A stretch of 64,000 bases of DNA from Pseudaminobacter soli (ex Li et al. 2025) (GCF_029892515.1 NZ_JARXVF010000006.1:124001-188000), one strand, 5' to 3'; shown: positions 1 through 9,364, counted from the stretch's first letter. The notes: generated by a model from the letters alone, not told the origin. Translations and numbers: made by a program.

Positions 1-872
1 ACTTCGCCGACAATTCTCGCCCGCTCCACTGCCGCTGGTCGATCATGGGCAAGCCCGGGTTTGCCGCGGTCGCAAGCTGCGGCATCCGCGTGCAGGCGGA
101 CGCGCCCTACATCAACCCGACCGACTTCGACTATGTCGTCGCGATCGGCGGCCTCCTGCCACAGTTGCGAACCGCACCAGCCTCGCACCGTGACTATATC
201 CGCGTCGCCGCCGCCGCGGGCGTCACCGTCATCGGTGTCTGCACTGGCGCCTTCGCTTTGGCGCAGGAAGGACTGCTCGCTGGTCGAAAGGCCGCGATCC
301 ACCCTTTCCATGCGGAAGACTTTCGCATTGCCTTTCCCCGCCAGGCTTTGTCGGTCCGCGACGATTTCCTGATCGAGAATGGCAGGATCACCGTGCCGGG
401 CGGCATTTCCATCCTGTCGCTGATGACCGAACTCATCCGCAATCATTGCGGACCGGATCGGGCGGCCAAGGCCGTTCATCAGCTTTCATTGACCGAACAG
501 AAAGCCCTGAGCGTCTTCGATCACGAGCGCGCCCATTCGTACCGCCACGCCGTCGACACGCGCATCCAGCGCACCATTGTGCTGATCGAAAGCCGCAAAG
601 GCCGCGATATGTCACCAGAACAGGCTGCCGCCACTGTCGGCCTCTCGCCACGCCAGTTCACACGCCTGTTCCAAAAACACGTTGGAATGACTCCCAAACG
701 CTTCATTCTGGAAACTCGACTTCGCTACGCACTTTTTCTCGTGGAGAACAGCACCCTGCCCATCACCGCGATCGCGCTCGAAACCGGCTTCTCCGATTCA
801 GCGCATTTGGCGACGGCATTCCGGCAGAAGTATCAAAGCTCGCCAAGCGAGTTCCGATACCGGTGCAGGTAG
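1..872 (+). CDS. GlxA-family transcriptional regulator (DJ-1/PfpI + AraC HTH), 5' partial
   Basis: The reading frame is open from the first bases of the window. Residues encoded before the first ATG (position 45) fit the N-terminal part of this family, so the gene starts outside the window. The visible part has a DJ-1/PfpI-like amidotransferase fold, including a VIGVCTGAFALAQEG nucleophile-elbow-like segment, followed by a C-terminal AraC-type double helix-turn-helix (LSPRQFTRLFQKHVGMTPKRF, then a second helix pair near TGFSDSAHLATAF). Family members act as cytoplasmic activators, often of amine, betaine or arginine catabolism. It converges on the polyamine-type ABC operon that follows, which makes that operon a plausible target. 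This link is inference from position only. Confidence 0.9.
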   Translation, partial: FADNSRPLHCRWSIMGKPGFAAVASCGIRVQADAPYINPTDFDYVVAIGGLLPQLRTAPASHRDYIRVAAAAGVTVIGVCTGAFALAQEGLLAGRKAAIHPFHAEDFRIAFPRQALSVRDDFLIENGRITVPGGISILSLMTELIRNHCGPDRAAKAVHQLSLTEQKALSVFDHERAHSYRHAVDTRIQRTIVLIESRKGRDMSPEQAAATVGLSPRQFTRLFQKHVGMTPKRFILETRLRYALFLVENSTLPITAIALETGFSDSAHLATAFRQKYQSSPSEFRYRCR

Positions 873-952
873 GCACTCAATCAAATCAGTTTGACCTGAA
901 GAGCACCGCCATAAGCCAACCGTGGCAGGTCTTTGTGTGGGGTATCGAGGTG

Positions 953-972
953 TAGAGGGGAATGGGCCTCTA
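953..972. terminator. Weak stem-loop between convergent genes
   Basis: TAGAGG and CCTCTA form a perfect 6-bp stem with an 8-nt loop, lying between the converging stops of the GlxA-like gene and the ABC permease. There is no T-tract, so it is only a weak candidate for a bidirectional terminator. Confidence 0.25.
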
Positions 973-997
973 GCGTGCGTCTCCCCCCAAGGGGATC

Positions 998-1864
998 TCA
1001 CGTCTTGCGCAACTGCCTGATGTACCAAGCCATGATCAGCGAGAGGCTGACGAACACGGCTGCGGCGAGAATAACGGAAGCGACGGCAAGGCGCGGTGTG
1101 CCGGCCGAGCGCAGGCTCAGCCACATCAGTACCGGTAGCGTCTGGGTGTCGCGTGTCGTCAGGAAGAGCGCCATGACGAATTCGTTCAGCGATATCACGA
1201 AGGCAAACAGGGCCGATGAAATAATGCCCGTCGATACAGATGGCAGGACGATCTCGAAGAAGGTTTGCACCGGCCGGCCGCCGAGATCGTAGGAAGCCTC
1301 GACGATACGGTGATCGACGGTGCGGAAGGTTGCCTCCATCAGCATGAATACCAGCGGCATCGCCCAGAGCGAGTGGGCGAGCATGACGAGCTGGCGGGAG
1401 CCATAGACGTTGACGCCGAACAGCGAGACATCGCCGAACGCCATTGCAACACCGAGCCCCAGCACCACGCCAGGCATGAACAGCGGCAGCATGATCAGCA
1501 GGTAGACGAGCGACTTGCAGGCGAAGTTGAAACGCTCGAAGGCCCAGGCCGCCATCACGCCGGCTGTCGTTGATATGACCGTCGTGCCAAGCGCGATGAT
1601 GACGCTGCTTTTCAGCGCGTCGACCCATTGGGGACTGCCGAAGAAGTCATAGTACCATTTCAGCGACCATGCCTTGATTGGAAACCGGACCGCGGCGGCA
1701 TCGTTGAACGACATTGCGAGCGTGACCAGCACCGGGATCGCAATGTAGGCAACGATGAAGATGGTGAAACCGAGTGCCAGGATGCGCAGGACGGTTGCAT
1801 CTATTCGCGTCCGCGCTGCGGGTGCGGTGGTGGCGTCCGTCGAAAGAGAGTGAGCATCAGCCAT
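998..1864 (-). CDS. ABC transporter permease, PotC-like (polyamine type)
   Basis: This inner-membrane permease has 288 aa and about six hydrophobic segments. The cytoplasmic EAA-type loop (VEASYDLGGRPVQTFFEIVLP) is in the position typical of binding-protein-dependent importers. It is the last gene of the operon and overlaps the end of the upstream permease gene by 8 bp, which suggests translational coupling. With its partner permease, ATPase and Tat-exported binding protein it forms a complete importer of the spermidine/putrescine/opine/phosphonate class. The real substrate cannot be read from sequence; the neighbouring oxidoreductase points to an amine or betaine. Confidence 0.93.
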   Translation of the reverse strand: MADAHSLSTDATTAPAARTRIDATVLRILALGFTIFIVAYIAIPVLVTLAMSFNDAAAVRFPIKAWSLKWYYDFFGSPQWVDALKSSVIIALGTTVISTTAGVMAAWAFERFNFACKSLVYLLIMLPLFMPGVVLGLGVAMAFGDVSLFGVNVYGSRQLVMLAHSLWAMPLVFMLMEATFRTVDHRIVEASYDLGGRPVQTFFEIVLPSVSTGIISSALFAFVISLNEFVMALFLTTRDTQTLPVLMWLSLRSAGTPRLAVASVILAAAVFVSLSLIMAWYIRQLRKT

Positions 1865-2753
1865 TGAGCGCGGTCCGCTTCGAAGTCAGCATGCGGATGA
1901 CTACCATCACGACGGCGACCCCCATCGTCAGCACAATCGAGAAGGCAGCGGCGCGGGGCCAATTGTGCTTGCCGAGCATCTGCTCCTGAATGAGGTAACC
2001 GATTGTCCAGAGCGTATCCGGGCCCAGTGCCGAGGGGGTGGCGTAAGTTCCAATCGCCCAGATGAAGGATTGCGCGAAGGCCGCAGCGACACCGCCCTTG
2101 GTCAGCGGTAGCAGTACCTCGTAGAAGGTCCGCACCGGCGCAGCGCCGAGATCCGCGCTTGCTTCTAGCACCTTCTTGTCGATGCCGTCGAAGATCGACA
2201 GAAGGATGAAGATAACGTAGCTCAAGCCGACAAAGGCAGCGAACTCGGTATACATCAGGCTGATCTTGTCGGTGATCAGTCCCGATGAGGTAAGCGCGTA
2301 GCTGAGCAGGCCGTTTTTCGGAAAGAACATCCACCAGCCAAAGATGATCGAGATTTCCGAAATCAGCAGCGGGCAGAGCGCCAGCGCGATGAAGAGCAGG
2401 CGCCATCGCTTGGGCTTCAGCCACACCAGCATCGCGAAGACATAGCCGATGGTGACGGTGACGATTGAGGAGATCAGCGCCAGCCGCATCGTCGTCCAGA
2501 GCGCGCTGCTGAAGGTCGGGTCCGTCAGCATTGCTGCGTAGTTATCGAACGTAAAGCCGGGCACATAGAACCGCTGGTCGATATGCTCGTTGAAGCTCAT
2601 GCGCGTCATGAAGACGATCGGCAGGCCGAAAAAGGCGAGCGCGATCGACAGTGCGGGCGCCATCAGAAGCCAGGGCGTGAGCCGCATGCGCCATCGCGGC
2701 GCCCGCCTGGCACCGTCCTGGACCTCCATTTCTGAAACGGCTCGGACGTTCAT
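1857..2753 (-). CDS. ABC transporter permease, PotB-like (polyamine type)
   Basis: This is the 298-aa first permease of the importer. It has a short cytoplasmic N-terminus, a first membrane helix near residues 28-50 (LLMAPALSIALAFFGLPIV) and an EAA-type loop (LEASADLGAAPVRTFYEVLLP) that contacts the ATPase. Its ATG overlaps the stop codon of the ATPase gene, and its own end overlaps the next permease, so the three genes are translationally coupled. Size and topology are usual for the PotB/PotH family. Confidence 0.93.
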   Translation of the reverse strand: MNVRAVSEMEVQDGARRAPRWRMRLTPWLLMAPALSIALAFFGLPIVFMTRMSFNEHIDQRFYVPGFTFDNYAAMLTDPTFSSALWTTMRLALISSIVTVTIGYVFAMLVWLKPKRWRLLFIALALCPLLISEISIIFGWWMFFPKNGLLSYALTSSGLITDKISLMYTEFAAFVGLSYVIFILLSIFDGIDKKVLEASADLGAAPVRTFYEVLLPLTKGGVAAAFAQSFIWAIGTYATPSALGPDTLWTIGYLIQEQMLGKHNWPRAAAFSIVLTMGVAVVMVVIRMLTSKRTALNG

Positions 2754-3835
2754 TGGTAGGCCATCATGTCTGCGGTCTGCCAGCCAATGTCGATGAGATC
2801 ACCAGCTGCGTGTGCGACTGCGCCAGGATGATCGACAAACAGCTCCACTTTTCCAGCCTTGAAATGGTAGCGGTGCACGTCACCCAGGAACTCGGTGAAA
2901 TCCAGCCGTGCCCTGAGGCCATTTTCCATATCGGTCCGATCCAGATGCATCCGGCTCGGCCTGATATAGATACGCCAGGCCCCGTCATTCAGCCGACGGG
3001 CGAGCCGAAGATCGATCGGCGCCCCATTGCTGTCGACAGCCGCACCAGCGGAAATCTGCGTGCGCAGACAACAGCTTTCGCCGATGAAGGTATAGACGAA
3101 TTCATTAGCCGGCTCGCCGAACACCTTTTCGGGGCGATCGATCTGCTCGATCCGGCCGCTCCGCATCACTGCGACGCGGCTCGACATCGCCATCGCTTCG
3201 CTCTGGTCGTGGGTCACGTAGATGGCGCTGAAGCCGATCTCGTCATGCAGCCGCTTGATCTCGGCACGCAATTGCAGCCGAAGCGACAGGTCCAGCGCCG
3301 AGAGCGGTTCGTCGAAGAGCAGAATGGTGGGGCGAACGACCATGGAACGTGCAAGCGCTACACGCTGCTTCTGTCCACCCGACAGTTGCGCCGGGTATCG
3401 CTCCTCGTAGCCGGAGAGCCGTACGACTTCGAGCGCCTGCTTTACACGCGGTGGGATATCGGCCTTGGCGACACCGCGCATCCGCAATCCATAGGCCACG
3501 TTTTCGGCCACGGTCTTGTGGGGAAACAGCGCTCCGCTCTGGAAGATCGTCGTGGTATCCCGCTGATAGGCGGGAAGGTGGTCGACGCGGTTGCCGTTGA
3601 TGCGGATGGAGCCGGAATCCGGTTGCTCGAAACCGCCGATCAGCCGCAGGGTCGAGGTCTTGCCCGAGCCGGAGGGTCCAAGCAGAGTGACGAACTCTCC
3701 ACGCCTGACGTCGATGGAGACATTGTCCACCGCGACGACACCGCCGAAGGCGCGCCTGACGCCGTCGAGTTCCAGTGCATTCGTGTCTGCCAAAACAGTC
3801 AACTCCGCATTCGCGTGACGCGGAGCGCCAAACAT
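2750..3835 (-). CDS. ABC transporter ATP-binding protein, PotA-like
   Basis: This cytoplasmic ATPase energises the importer. It has a Walker A motif (GPSGSGKTST), a Q-loop region (TTTIFQSGALFPHKTVAENV), a signature motif (LSGGQKQRVALARSM) and Walker B (ILLFDEPLSALD). A C-terminal TOBE-like domain follows from about residue 250. I place the start at the ATG at 3835, preceded by GCGGAG. A TTG at 3847 would extend the frame but lies inside a stem-loop just after the binding-protein gene. The 361-aa length is normal for the PotA group. Confidence 0.93.
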   Translation of the reverse strand: MFGAPRHANAELTVLADTNALELDGVRRAFGGVVAVDNVSIDVRRGEFVTLLGPSGSGKTSTLRLIGGFEQPDSGSIRINGNRVDHLPAYQRDTTTIFQSGALFPHKTVAENVAYGLRMRGVAKADIPPRVKQALEVVRLSGYEERYPAQLSGGQKQRVALARSMVVRPTILLFDEPLSALDLSLRLQLRAEIKRLHDEIGFSAIYVTHDQSEAMAMSSRVAVMRSGRIEQIDRPEKVFGEPANEFVYTFIGESCCLRTQISAGAAVDSNGAPIDLRLARRLNDGAWRIYIRPSRMHLDRTDMENGLRARLDFTEFLGDVHRYHFKAGKVELFVDHPGAVAHAAGDLIDIGWQTADMMAYQ

Positions 3836-3846
3836 GACGCTCCGCA

Positions 3847-3865
3847 AGAGCCTAGGACCGGCTCT
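3847..3865 (-). promoter_or_regulatory. Stem-loop after the binding-protein gene
   Basis: AGAGCC and GGCTCT form a perfect 6-bp stem with a 7-nt loop in the 22-bp gap between the solute-binding protein stop and the ATPase gene. There is no T-tract. In binding-protein operons such hairpins often protect the upstream mRNA end so that the binding protein is made in excess. That role is inferred here. Confidence 0.45.
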
Positions 3866-3869
3866 GGAC

Positions 3870-5003
3870 TCAGCCTTCGGTCGTTTTGGTGATGGTTTCC
3901 TTCATGCGGACGCTGTAGGCATCCCAGTTCGGGCCGAACTTGTCCCAGCCATCGATGCCGAACAGCTTGTAGGTGTTGCGGAGCGCCTCCTCGGTGCGCG
4001 GATAGCTCTGCCAATGCGCAGGTGCCTCCAGGCCCTGAAGCGACATGAAGTCGGTCGAGGCATTGAGGAAGTTCTGCTGGGTTTCCTTCTCGAGCAGGTA
4101 GCTCATGAAGAGGTCGCTCAGCTCAGAATGCTTGGTGCCGCGCACCTTCATGAACCAGTTCGTATAGGATGCGGTGCCTTCCTGCGGGATCGCCGCTTCG
4201 AAGTCGTCGCCATATTCCTTGATGAAGCCATAGGCGTCGGCGGAATACATCATCGCCACCGTTGCTTCTTCCTGTGTCATGAGGTTGGTGAGCTCGGCGC
4301 CATCCTTGTACCATTTGGCGACCTTGAGTTTGTCCAGTTCCTTGAACAGCAGCTCGACCTCGTCAGGCGTGCCGAACACCTCGTCAATGCCCGGCTTGCT
4401 GGAAGAGAGAAGTGCCGGAATGCAAAGATCCCAGTAGAATGCCGAGGCATCGAGCGTCGCCTTGCCCATGGCCCTCTCGTCCCAGAAACCCTTCCAGCTA
4501 TCCGGCTTCAGGCCACTCGCCTTTGAGGTCAGCATCCATAGCGAGCCGGTGCCGAATGGAACGCCATAATCCTTGGCGGGTCCGCGCAGTTCGTCGAACC
4601 AAGGATAGACATTAGCATTGCCCGGTATCTTCGACCGATCGATCTTGGTGAAGACGTTCTGGGCCATGCCGGTCGCGGTCGTGTATTCGTCAGCGATCGT
4701 TAGGTCGAACGGGGGATTGTCGGCCGGTGCGGCGACGATCTGGGCGATCATCTGGTCCCAGCCACCGACAGTCTCGACCTTCGTTCCGTACTTTTCATTG
4801 AAAGGCTTGACCACCGTCTCGCGGAAGCTGAGCTCGTGATTGCCCGACCAGGACACGACGATCAGTCCTTCTCCCGCAAATGACGCCTGCGCGGATGCGA
4901 CGGTCGCACGCCCCAGGATTGCGGGCATGCCGATTGCCGCACCCAGCGCGAGCTTCATCGCGTCACGACGCGTAATGCCAGTCTGAATTCCTTCGGAAGC
5001 CAT
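3870..5003 (-). CDS. ABC transporter substrate-binding protein, PotD-like, Tat signal
   Basis: This periplasmic binding protein has 377 aa. The ATG at 5003 is chosen because GGGAGG lies about 8 nt upstream; a longer frame to 5054 lacks such support. The N-terminus carries a twin-arginine signal (TRRDAMKLALGAAIGMPA, then a VASAQ cleavage site). The mature protein opens with the GLIVVSWSGNHE-type strand common in family-1 PotD-like proteins. A Tat signal on a binding protein is common in rhizobia. It is the first transporter gene of the operon, downstream of the flavoprotein gene, and is followed by a small hairpin. Confidence 0.92.
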   Translation of the reverse strand: MASEGIQTGITRRDAMKLALGAAIGMPAILGRATVASAQASFAGEGLIVVSWSGNHELSFRETVVKPFNEKYGTKVETVGGWDQMIAQIVAAPADNPPFDLTIADEYTTATGMAQNVFTKIDRSKIPGNANVYPWFDELRGPAKDYGVPFGTGSLWMLTSKASGLKPDSWKGFWDERAMGKATLDASAFYWDLCIPALLSSSKPGIDEVFGTPDEVELLFKELDKLKVAKWYKDGAELTNLMTQEEATVAMMYSADAYGFIKEYGDDFEAAIPQEGTASYTNWFMKVRGTKHSELSDLFMSYLLEKETQQNFLNASTDFMSLQGLEAPAHWQSYPRTEEALRNTYKLFGIDGWDKFGPNWDAYSVRMKETITKTTEG

Positions 5004-5150
5004 AAGATTCCCTCCCCTTTGTTCAAGATGGGGCCTGCGGCTTTTACCGCTCATGCCCCGCTCACCCGTTGAATTTCCTCACTCGGCACGCGCCCTCGAA
5101 AGCGCTTGGATTGGTCGTCGGTAGTCGAGGGCAAGCGCCTCGGCGCGTGG

Positions 5151-7115
5151 CTACAAGGCCGCGCCGACTTTCAGTCCTTCATAGACCGCCTCCTCCGCGG
5201 TGCGCGGAGCCAAGCTGTCTCCGATGATGTGAAGCTCAGGCACCTGGTCGATCAGCATGGCGCTCAGGTCATCCTCAGGCTCGTGTCCGAGACAGAGCAC
5301 CAGTGTATTGATGTTCTCGAACAGAATTGGCTGTTCGCTGACCGAATGCTGCATGTAGACCGTACCGCTATCGCAGCCATAGAGACGCGCATAGGGCGTG
5401 ATGCCGACCCCGCTTTTGTGGAGCTCTGCAGCAATGTTGTCGCGGACATATAGCGGAAGCAGTTCGCCGGGATGCGTCCCGTTCACCGCAAGTTCCACGC
5501 TACAGCCGTCATTGACGAGCATTTCGGCAATGCCGGGCCCGATCCAATCGCAGCGCCAGTCGGCGACGACCACGCGGCTGCCGGTTTTCACCTGCTTTCT
5601 CAGCAACTGCCAGGCATCTACGATTTGGACACTGCCATCCTGGGTTATTTCCGGAAGATACGGCTTGGCGCCGGTCGCAAGCACCACAGCGTCCGGCTTC
5701 TCGGTGTCGACGAGTGCATGGTCGACACGCACGCCCTTGATCACGCGCACCTGGGCCAATTCGAGTTCGCGCGACAGGTTGGTGATGATACCACCGAATT
5801 CGGCGCGGCGCGGCAGTTGTTGGGCCAGTTGCGCCTGCCCACCAAGTTGGCTGGACGCTTCGTAGAGCGTGACTTGGTGACCTCTGACCGCGGCGATTGC
5901 CGCAGCCTTCATGCCCGCCGGACCGCCACCGACTACCATGACTTTCTTCGAGCGCGCGGCGGGTGTCAGCGTTCCGAACCTCAGCTCGCGGCCCGTTTCC
6001 GGATGCTGGATGCAGGAGATCGGGAAACCGCGGTGAAAATGCCCGATGCAGGCCTGGTTGCAGGCGATGCATGCGCGGATGTCATCGGTCCGCCCCTCCT
6101 CTGCCTTGGTCGGCATTTCCGGATCGCAGATCAGAGCCCGCGTCATGCCGCAGACATCGGCAGCACCCTCCGCCAAAACCGTCTCGGCTTCATGCGGCTG
6201 GTTGATGCGTCCGGCAACGAACACCGGAATATTCAATGCGCGGCGGAACTGGAACGCATCATTCGCCAGATAGGCATTTTTATAGGCCATGGGCGCCGCG
6301 ATATGTACGGCGCCGCCGAGCGATGCCGACGTTCCGGCAGTGACGTTCACATAGTCGAGCAGAGGCTCGAGGTGGCGACAACTCTCAAGCGCCTCATCCG
6401 ACGTCAAGCCATGCTCGTCGCGCTCGCCGCCGCTGATGCGCATGCCGATGACGAAATCCTCCGACGTCGCCGCCCGGATAGCCTTCAGTGCCTCGACCGC
6501 GAAACGCAACCGGTTTTCCACCGACCCGCCGTAGTCGTCGGCCCGGCGATTGACGCGCGGATTGAAGAACTGGGCCGGCAGATAGCCGTGGCTTGCCACA
6601 AACTCCACGCCATCCAGTCCGGCCTGGTGCATGCGACGCGCCGCCTCGCCGTAGCCGGCGACGATCTCGTCGATCATTCGCTTGTCAAGCTGGCGCGGCA
6701 TGACGCGAAAGCGTTCGTTCGGCGATACGGACGGCGCATAGGCTACCGTCAGCAGGCCGTCTCCGCCTTCCATGATTTCCCGGCCCGGGTGGAAGAGCTG
6801 CGAGAAGACCACACAGCCATGTGCATGACAGATGTCAGCCAGTTTGCGATAGCCTTCGATGCAATCGTCATCCGTGGCCATCAGCATGTGCGAGGTGTAG
6901 CGCGCCGTCTCGTGGACGCCCGCCACCTGGCTGACGATGAGGCCGACCCCGCCGCGCGCACGCGCCTCGTGGTAGGCGATCAGCGCATCGTTGACCAAGC
7001 CGTCCGTCGGCAAAGTCGTATCATGCCCGGTGGACATGATGCGGTTCTTCAGTCGCACGCCGCGGATCTGCAGTGGCTGGAACAGGTTTGGAAATGCGGT
7101 GGTCGCCATAGACAT
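5151..7115 (-). CDS. NADH:flavin oxidoreductase of the TMADH / 2,4-dienoyl-CoA reductase family
   Basis: This is a 654-aa cytoplasmic multidomain flavoprotein. An N-terminal FMN-binding TIM barrel (from FQPLQIRGVRLKNRI to about residue 350) is followed by a CIACNQAC motif plus a further Cys about 11 residues later, matching the 4Fe-4S site of this family. The C-terminal dinucleotide-binding part starts with KVMVVGGGPAGMKAA. Family members include trimethylamine and dimethylamine dehydrogenases, the proline-betaine pathway demethylases and dienoyl-CoA reductases. The linked polyamine-type importer and cupin favour an N-methyl amine or betaine substrate; this is inference. The ATG at 7115 is chosen because the longer frame begins with TTG inside the cupin gene. 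Confidence 0.9.
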   Translation of the reverse strand: MSMATTAFPNLFQPLQIRGVRLKNRIMSTGHDTTLPTDGLVNDALIAYHEARARGGVGLIVSQVAGVHETARYTSHMLMATDDDCIEGYRKLADICHAHGCVVFSQLFHPGREIMEGGDGLLTVAYAPSVSPNERFRVMPRQLDKRMIDEIVAGYGEAARRMHQAGLDGVEFVASHGYLPAQFFNPRVNRRADDYGGSVENRLRFAVEALKAIRAATSEDFVIGMRISGGERDEHGLTSDEALESCRHLEPLLDYVNVTAGTSASLGGAVHIAAPMAYKNAYLANDAFQFRRALNIPVFVAGRINQPHEAETVLAEGAADVCGMTRALICDPEMPTKAEEGRTDDIRACIACNQACIGHFHRGFPISCIQHPETGRELRFGTLTPAARSKKVMVVGGGPAGMKAAAIAAVRGHQVTLYEASSQLGGQAQLAQQLPRRAEFGGIITNLSRELELAQVRVIKGVRVDHALVDTEKPDAVVLATGAKPYLPEITQDGSVQIVDAWQLLRKQVKTGSRVVVADWRCDWIGPGIAEMLVNDGCSVELAVNGTHPGELLPLYVRDNIAAELHKSGVGITPYARLYGCDSGTVYMQHSVSEQPILFENINTLVLCLGHEPEDDLSAMLIDQVPELHIIGDSLAPRTAEEAVYEGLKVGAAL

Positions 7116-7150
7116 CAGCAAGCGCCTGTTGGTCTTCGGTTCAAATGCCT

Positions 7151-7504
7151 TCAGGCCTTGATCTCGCGTGTCCGCCAATCGACGGGATCGAGAGCGTAGA
7201 AGACGGTCGCGCCTTCGCCCTCGTAGGCCAGTGCGGTTCCCTTCGGCACCCAGAGCACGTCGCCCGGCACGGTGTCGAAAACCTGCTCGCCAACCCGCAG
7301 ACGGAATTTGCCCTCGAGCGTGACGATCAGTTCGTCATAGAGAACGGTCCAGGAGATGGAACAATTGTCGAAGCGCGCAATGCCGGCGCCCATGGTTTTG
7401 CTGAGTTCGGGGCCGACCAGGCGGGAGATCGTCGCGCGCGCTGGGTCGTCTCCGTAAGCCTCGAAAGCCCGATCGGACTTCTTGAAATGCACAACGTTGG
7501 TCAT
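7151..7504 (-). CDS. Cupin-domain protein, EutQ-like
   Basis: This small single-domain cupin has 117 aa. The beta-barrel core includes DELIVTLEGKFRLRV followed by PGDVLWVPKGTALAYEGE, the second cupin motif region. The ATG at 7504 has a strong GGGAGGAAG ribosome site. It is the first gene of the operon with the flavoprotein and the ABC importer, and lies divergent from an XRE-cupin regulator. Related proteins are found in amine-degradation loci (EutQ, DUF861), but the catalytic or binding role is not known. It could be a small isomerase, a hydrolase or an effector-binding protein. Confidence 0.8.
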   Translation of the reverse strand: MTNVVHFKKSDRAFEAYGDDPARATISRLVGPELSKTMGAGIARFDNCSISWTVLYDELIVTLEGKFRLRVGEQVFDTVPGDVLWVPKGTALAYEGEGATVFYALDPVDWRTREIKA

Positions 7505-7744
7505 TCGGCTTCCTCCCGTCCCGAACCATCAAAGTGGACCCCTCATTATTTTGTCCGAAGTAAAAATGCGAGCGATTTTTTTAGTCATCCCAAAATCGGT
7601 TGCTAATTTTGAGTTTCCGGAGGAGCCTTGGTCGGGCGGTGAAAAGTGGATTTTCCCGCCTCCTCTCTTGCGAAGTGGTCCCCGATCAGCAACAAGAACC
7701 GACAGCACATCAAGGCCGGCCATCAGCCCGGAGCGATATCGAAA
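7505..7744. promoter_or_regulatory. Divergent promoter region, cupin operon / XRE regulator
   Basis: This gap separates the minus-strand cupin-flavoprotein-ABC operon from the plus-strand regulator. The part at about 7540-7615 is noticeably AT-richer than its surroundings and contains A/T runs (taaaaatg, gattttttta), as expected for promoters and operators. I cannot assign exact -35/-10 boxes. The XRE regulator probably acts here. Confidence 0.5.
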
Positions 7745-8356
7745 GTGACCATATCCGCTAAGGACCAACCGGAACCTGAACTGGAAACCGAAGCCGCTGG
7801 CGAGGATCTGGTTCTAGGCGAGCGGATTCGCGGCCTGCGCAAACGACGGAAGTTGACGCTCGCCCAATTGGCGGAAGCCTGCAACCTCTCGATCGGCTAC
7901 ATAAGCCAGATCGAGCGCAATCTCGCCTATCCATCCATCCCGGCCCTTGTGAGCATCGCAAAGAGCCTTGGCGTGACTGTGCAATGGTTCTTCGCCGGCG
8001 CGTCACCGGTGCCTCAGGATGAACACGGCTATGTCGTGCGGCGCGGCAACCGCCTGAATCTCCAGTATGAACATGGCATCATCGACGAGCTTGTGACGCC
8101 GAAGATGAGCCTGCAGGTGGAGATGATCTATTCCCGCCTGCCACCGGGTACGGAGAGCGCCGAAAGCTATACGCATGACGGCGATGGTGTCGGCTTCGTC
8201 GTCTCGGGCGAGCTCGAGATGTGGGTCGGCGAGCGCCACTTTCATCTCTATGAAGGCGACAGTTGCTCCTATTCCTCAGGCGAGCCACATCGCTACCGCA
8301 ATCCCGGCTCGCGCGAAGCGATAATCATTTGGGCTATAAGCCCACCGAGTTTCTGA
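7745..8356 (+). CDS. XRE-family transcriptional regulator with C-terminal cupin
   Basis: This DNA-binding regulator has 203 aa from the GTG at 7745. An N-terminal XRE helix-turn-helix (LGERIRGLRKRRKLTLAQLAE through NLSIGYISQIERN) is joined to a C-terminal cupin sensor (GVGFVVSGELEMWVGE and GDSCSYSSGEPHRYRN). No ATG is available; GTGs at 7745 (CGGAG upstream) and 7646 are possible, and the first codon is uncertain. It is transcribed away from the cupin-flavoprotein-transporter operon and most likely controls it in response to the substrate or a product. Relatives such as PuuR regulate polyamine use. Confidence 0.88.
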   Translation: MTISAKDQPEPELETEAAGEDLVLGERIRGLRKRRKLTLAQLAEACNLSIGYISQIERNLAYPSIPALVSIAKSLGVTVQWFFAGASPVPQDEHGYVVRRGNRLNLQYEHGIIDELVTPKMSLQVEMIYSRLPPGTESAESYTHDGDGVGFVVSGELEMWVGERHFHLYEGDSCSYSSGEPHRYRNPGSREAIIIWAISPPSF

Positions 8357-8395
8357 CCGAAGATACTGCCGGGACGGCTCCCCCGGCTAAACCCC

Positions 8396-9356
8396 TTAGT
8401 GTGCGGGCATCAGCCGGACGCTGTGGTCACCGTTTATCGCGACAAGCTGCGAGGGCGGCGGCAGGCTGTAGACGTCGTGTTTGCCGAATTCCTTCGGATA
8501 GAAGTCGTAGCCCGCAGGCGGCGGGGGTGCACTCGCTTGGTTGACCAGGCTCGTGCCGGCAAGCTCGGCAAAGGGGTCGGGGATCGCGCCGATCAGCCGC
8601 CGTGTATAGGGATGCGTCGGATTGTCAAAGATGCTGTTCCACGGCCCCGTCTCGACGATCTGGCCGAAATACATCACCGCCACGCGGTCGCTCATGTGCT
8701 CGACCACGCTGAGGTCGTGACTGATCATAATGTAGGAGAGTTCCAACCGCTCCTTCAGTTCCAGCAACAGATTGATGATCTGCGCGCGGATCGACACGTC
8801 GAGCGCCGAGACCGGCTCGTCCAGCACCACCACCTTCGGATTGAGCACCAGCGCGCGGGCAATGCCGATACGCTGGCGCTGGCCACCGGAAAATTCGTGC
8901 GGAAAGCGCCTGGCCTGGTCGGGCTTGAGGCCTACCAGGCGCATCATCTCCTCCACGCGCTGTTCCACCTCGCTAGCCTCGATGCCGTGCAGGTGTAGCG
9001 GTGCTGCCAGCGAAGTGAACACGGTCTGGCGCGGATTGAGCGAGGCATAGGGGTCTTGGAACACGATCTGCGCCATGCGCGCCCGCTCCAGGCGCGATGG
9101 CTGCGCCTCGCCGGTGATCGGCCTGCCCTCGAAACAGATCGTACCGGAGGTCGGCGCCTGCAGGCCGACTATGGACAGCGCCAGCGTGGACTTGCCGCAG
9201 CCCGACTCACCCACCACCGACAGGCACTCGCCCTTCTGAAGCGTCAGGCTGACATTGTTGACCGCCCGAAGCAGCTTGCGTGAATGGCTGAACACGCCGC
9301 TCTGCACCGGGAAATGAACGCTGAGGTCTTCGACCCGCAGCAGCGGTTCCGGACGA

Positions 9357-9364
<8 letters not shown>
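8396..9364 (-). CDS. Oligopeptide/dipeptide ABC transporter ATP-binding protein, OppF/DppF-like
   Basis: This is the second ATPase (322 aa) of a family-5 importer. It has Walker A (GESGCGKSTLALS), Q-loop (QIVFQDPYASLNPRQTV), signature (FSGGQRQRIGIARAL) and Walker B (VVLDEPVSALD). The C-terminal Opp/Dpp extension after about residue 240 (THPYTRRLIGAIPDP) is the family-specific oligopeptide_HP region. It is the last gene of the operon; its ATG overlaps the end of the first ATPase gene. It converges with the XRE regulator. Confidence 0.94.

Noticed and set aside
2753-3892. 379-codon open frame on the plus strand
   Set aside because: It is antisense to the PotA-like ATPase with its complete Walker and signature motifs.
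5472-7199. 575-codon open frame on the plus strand
   Set aside because: It is the antisense of the flavoprotein gene, kept open by high-GC codon use, and has His/Arg-rich composition.
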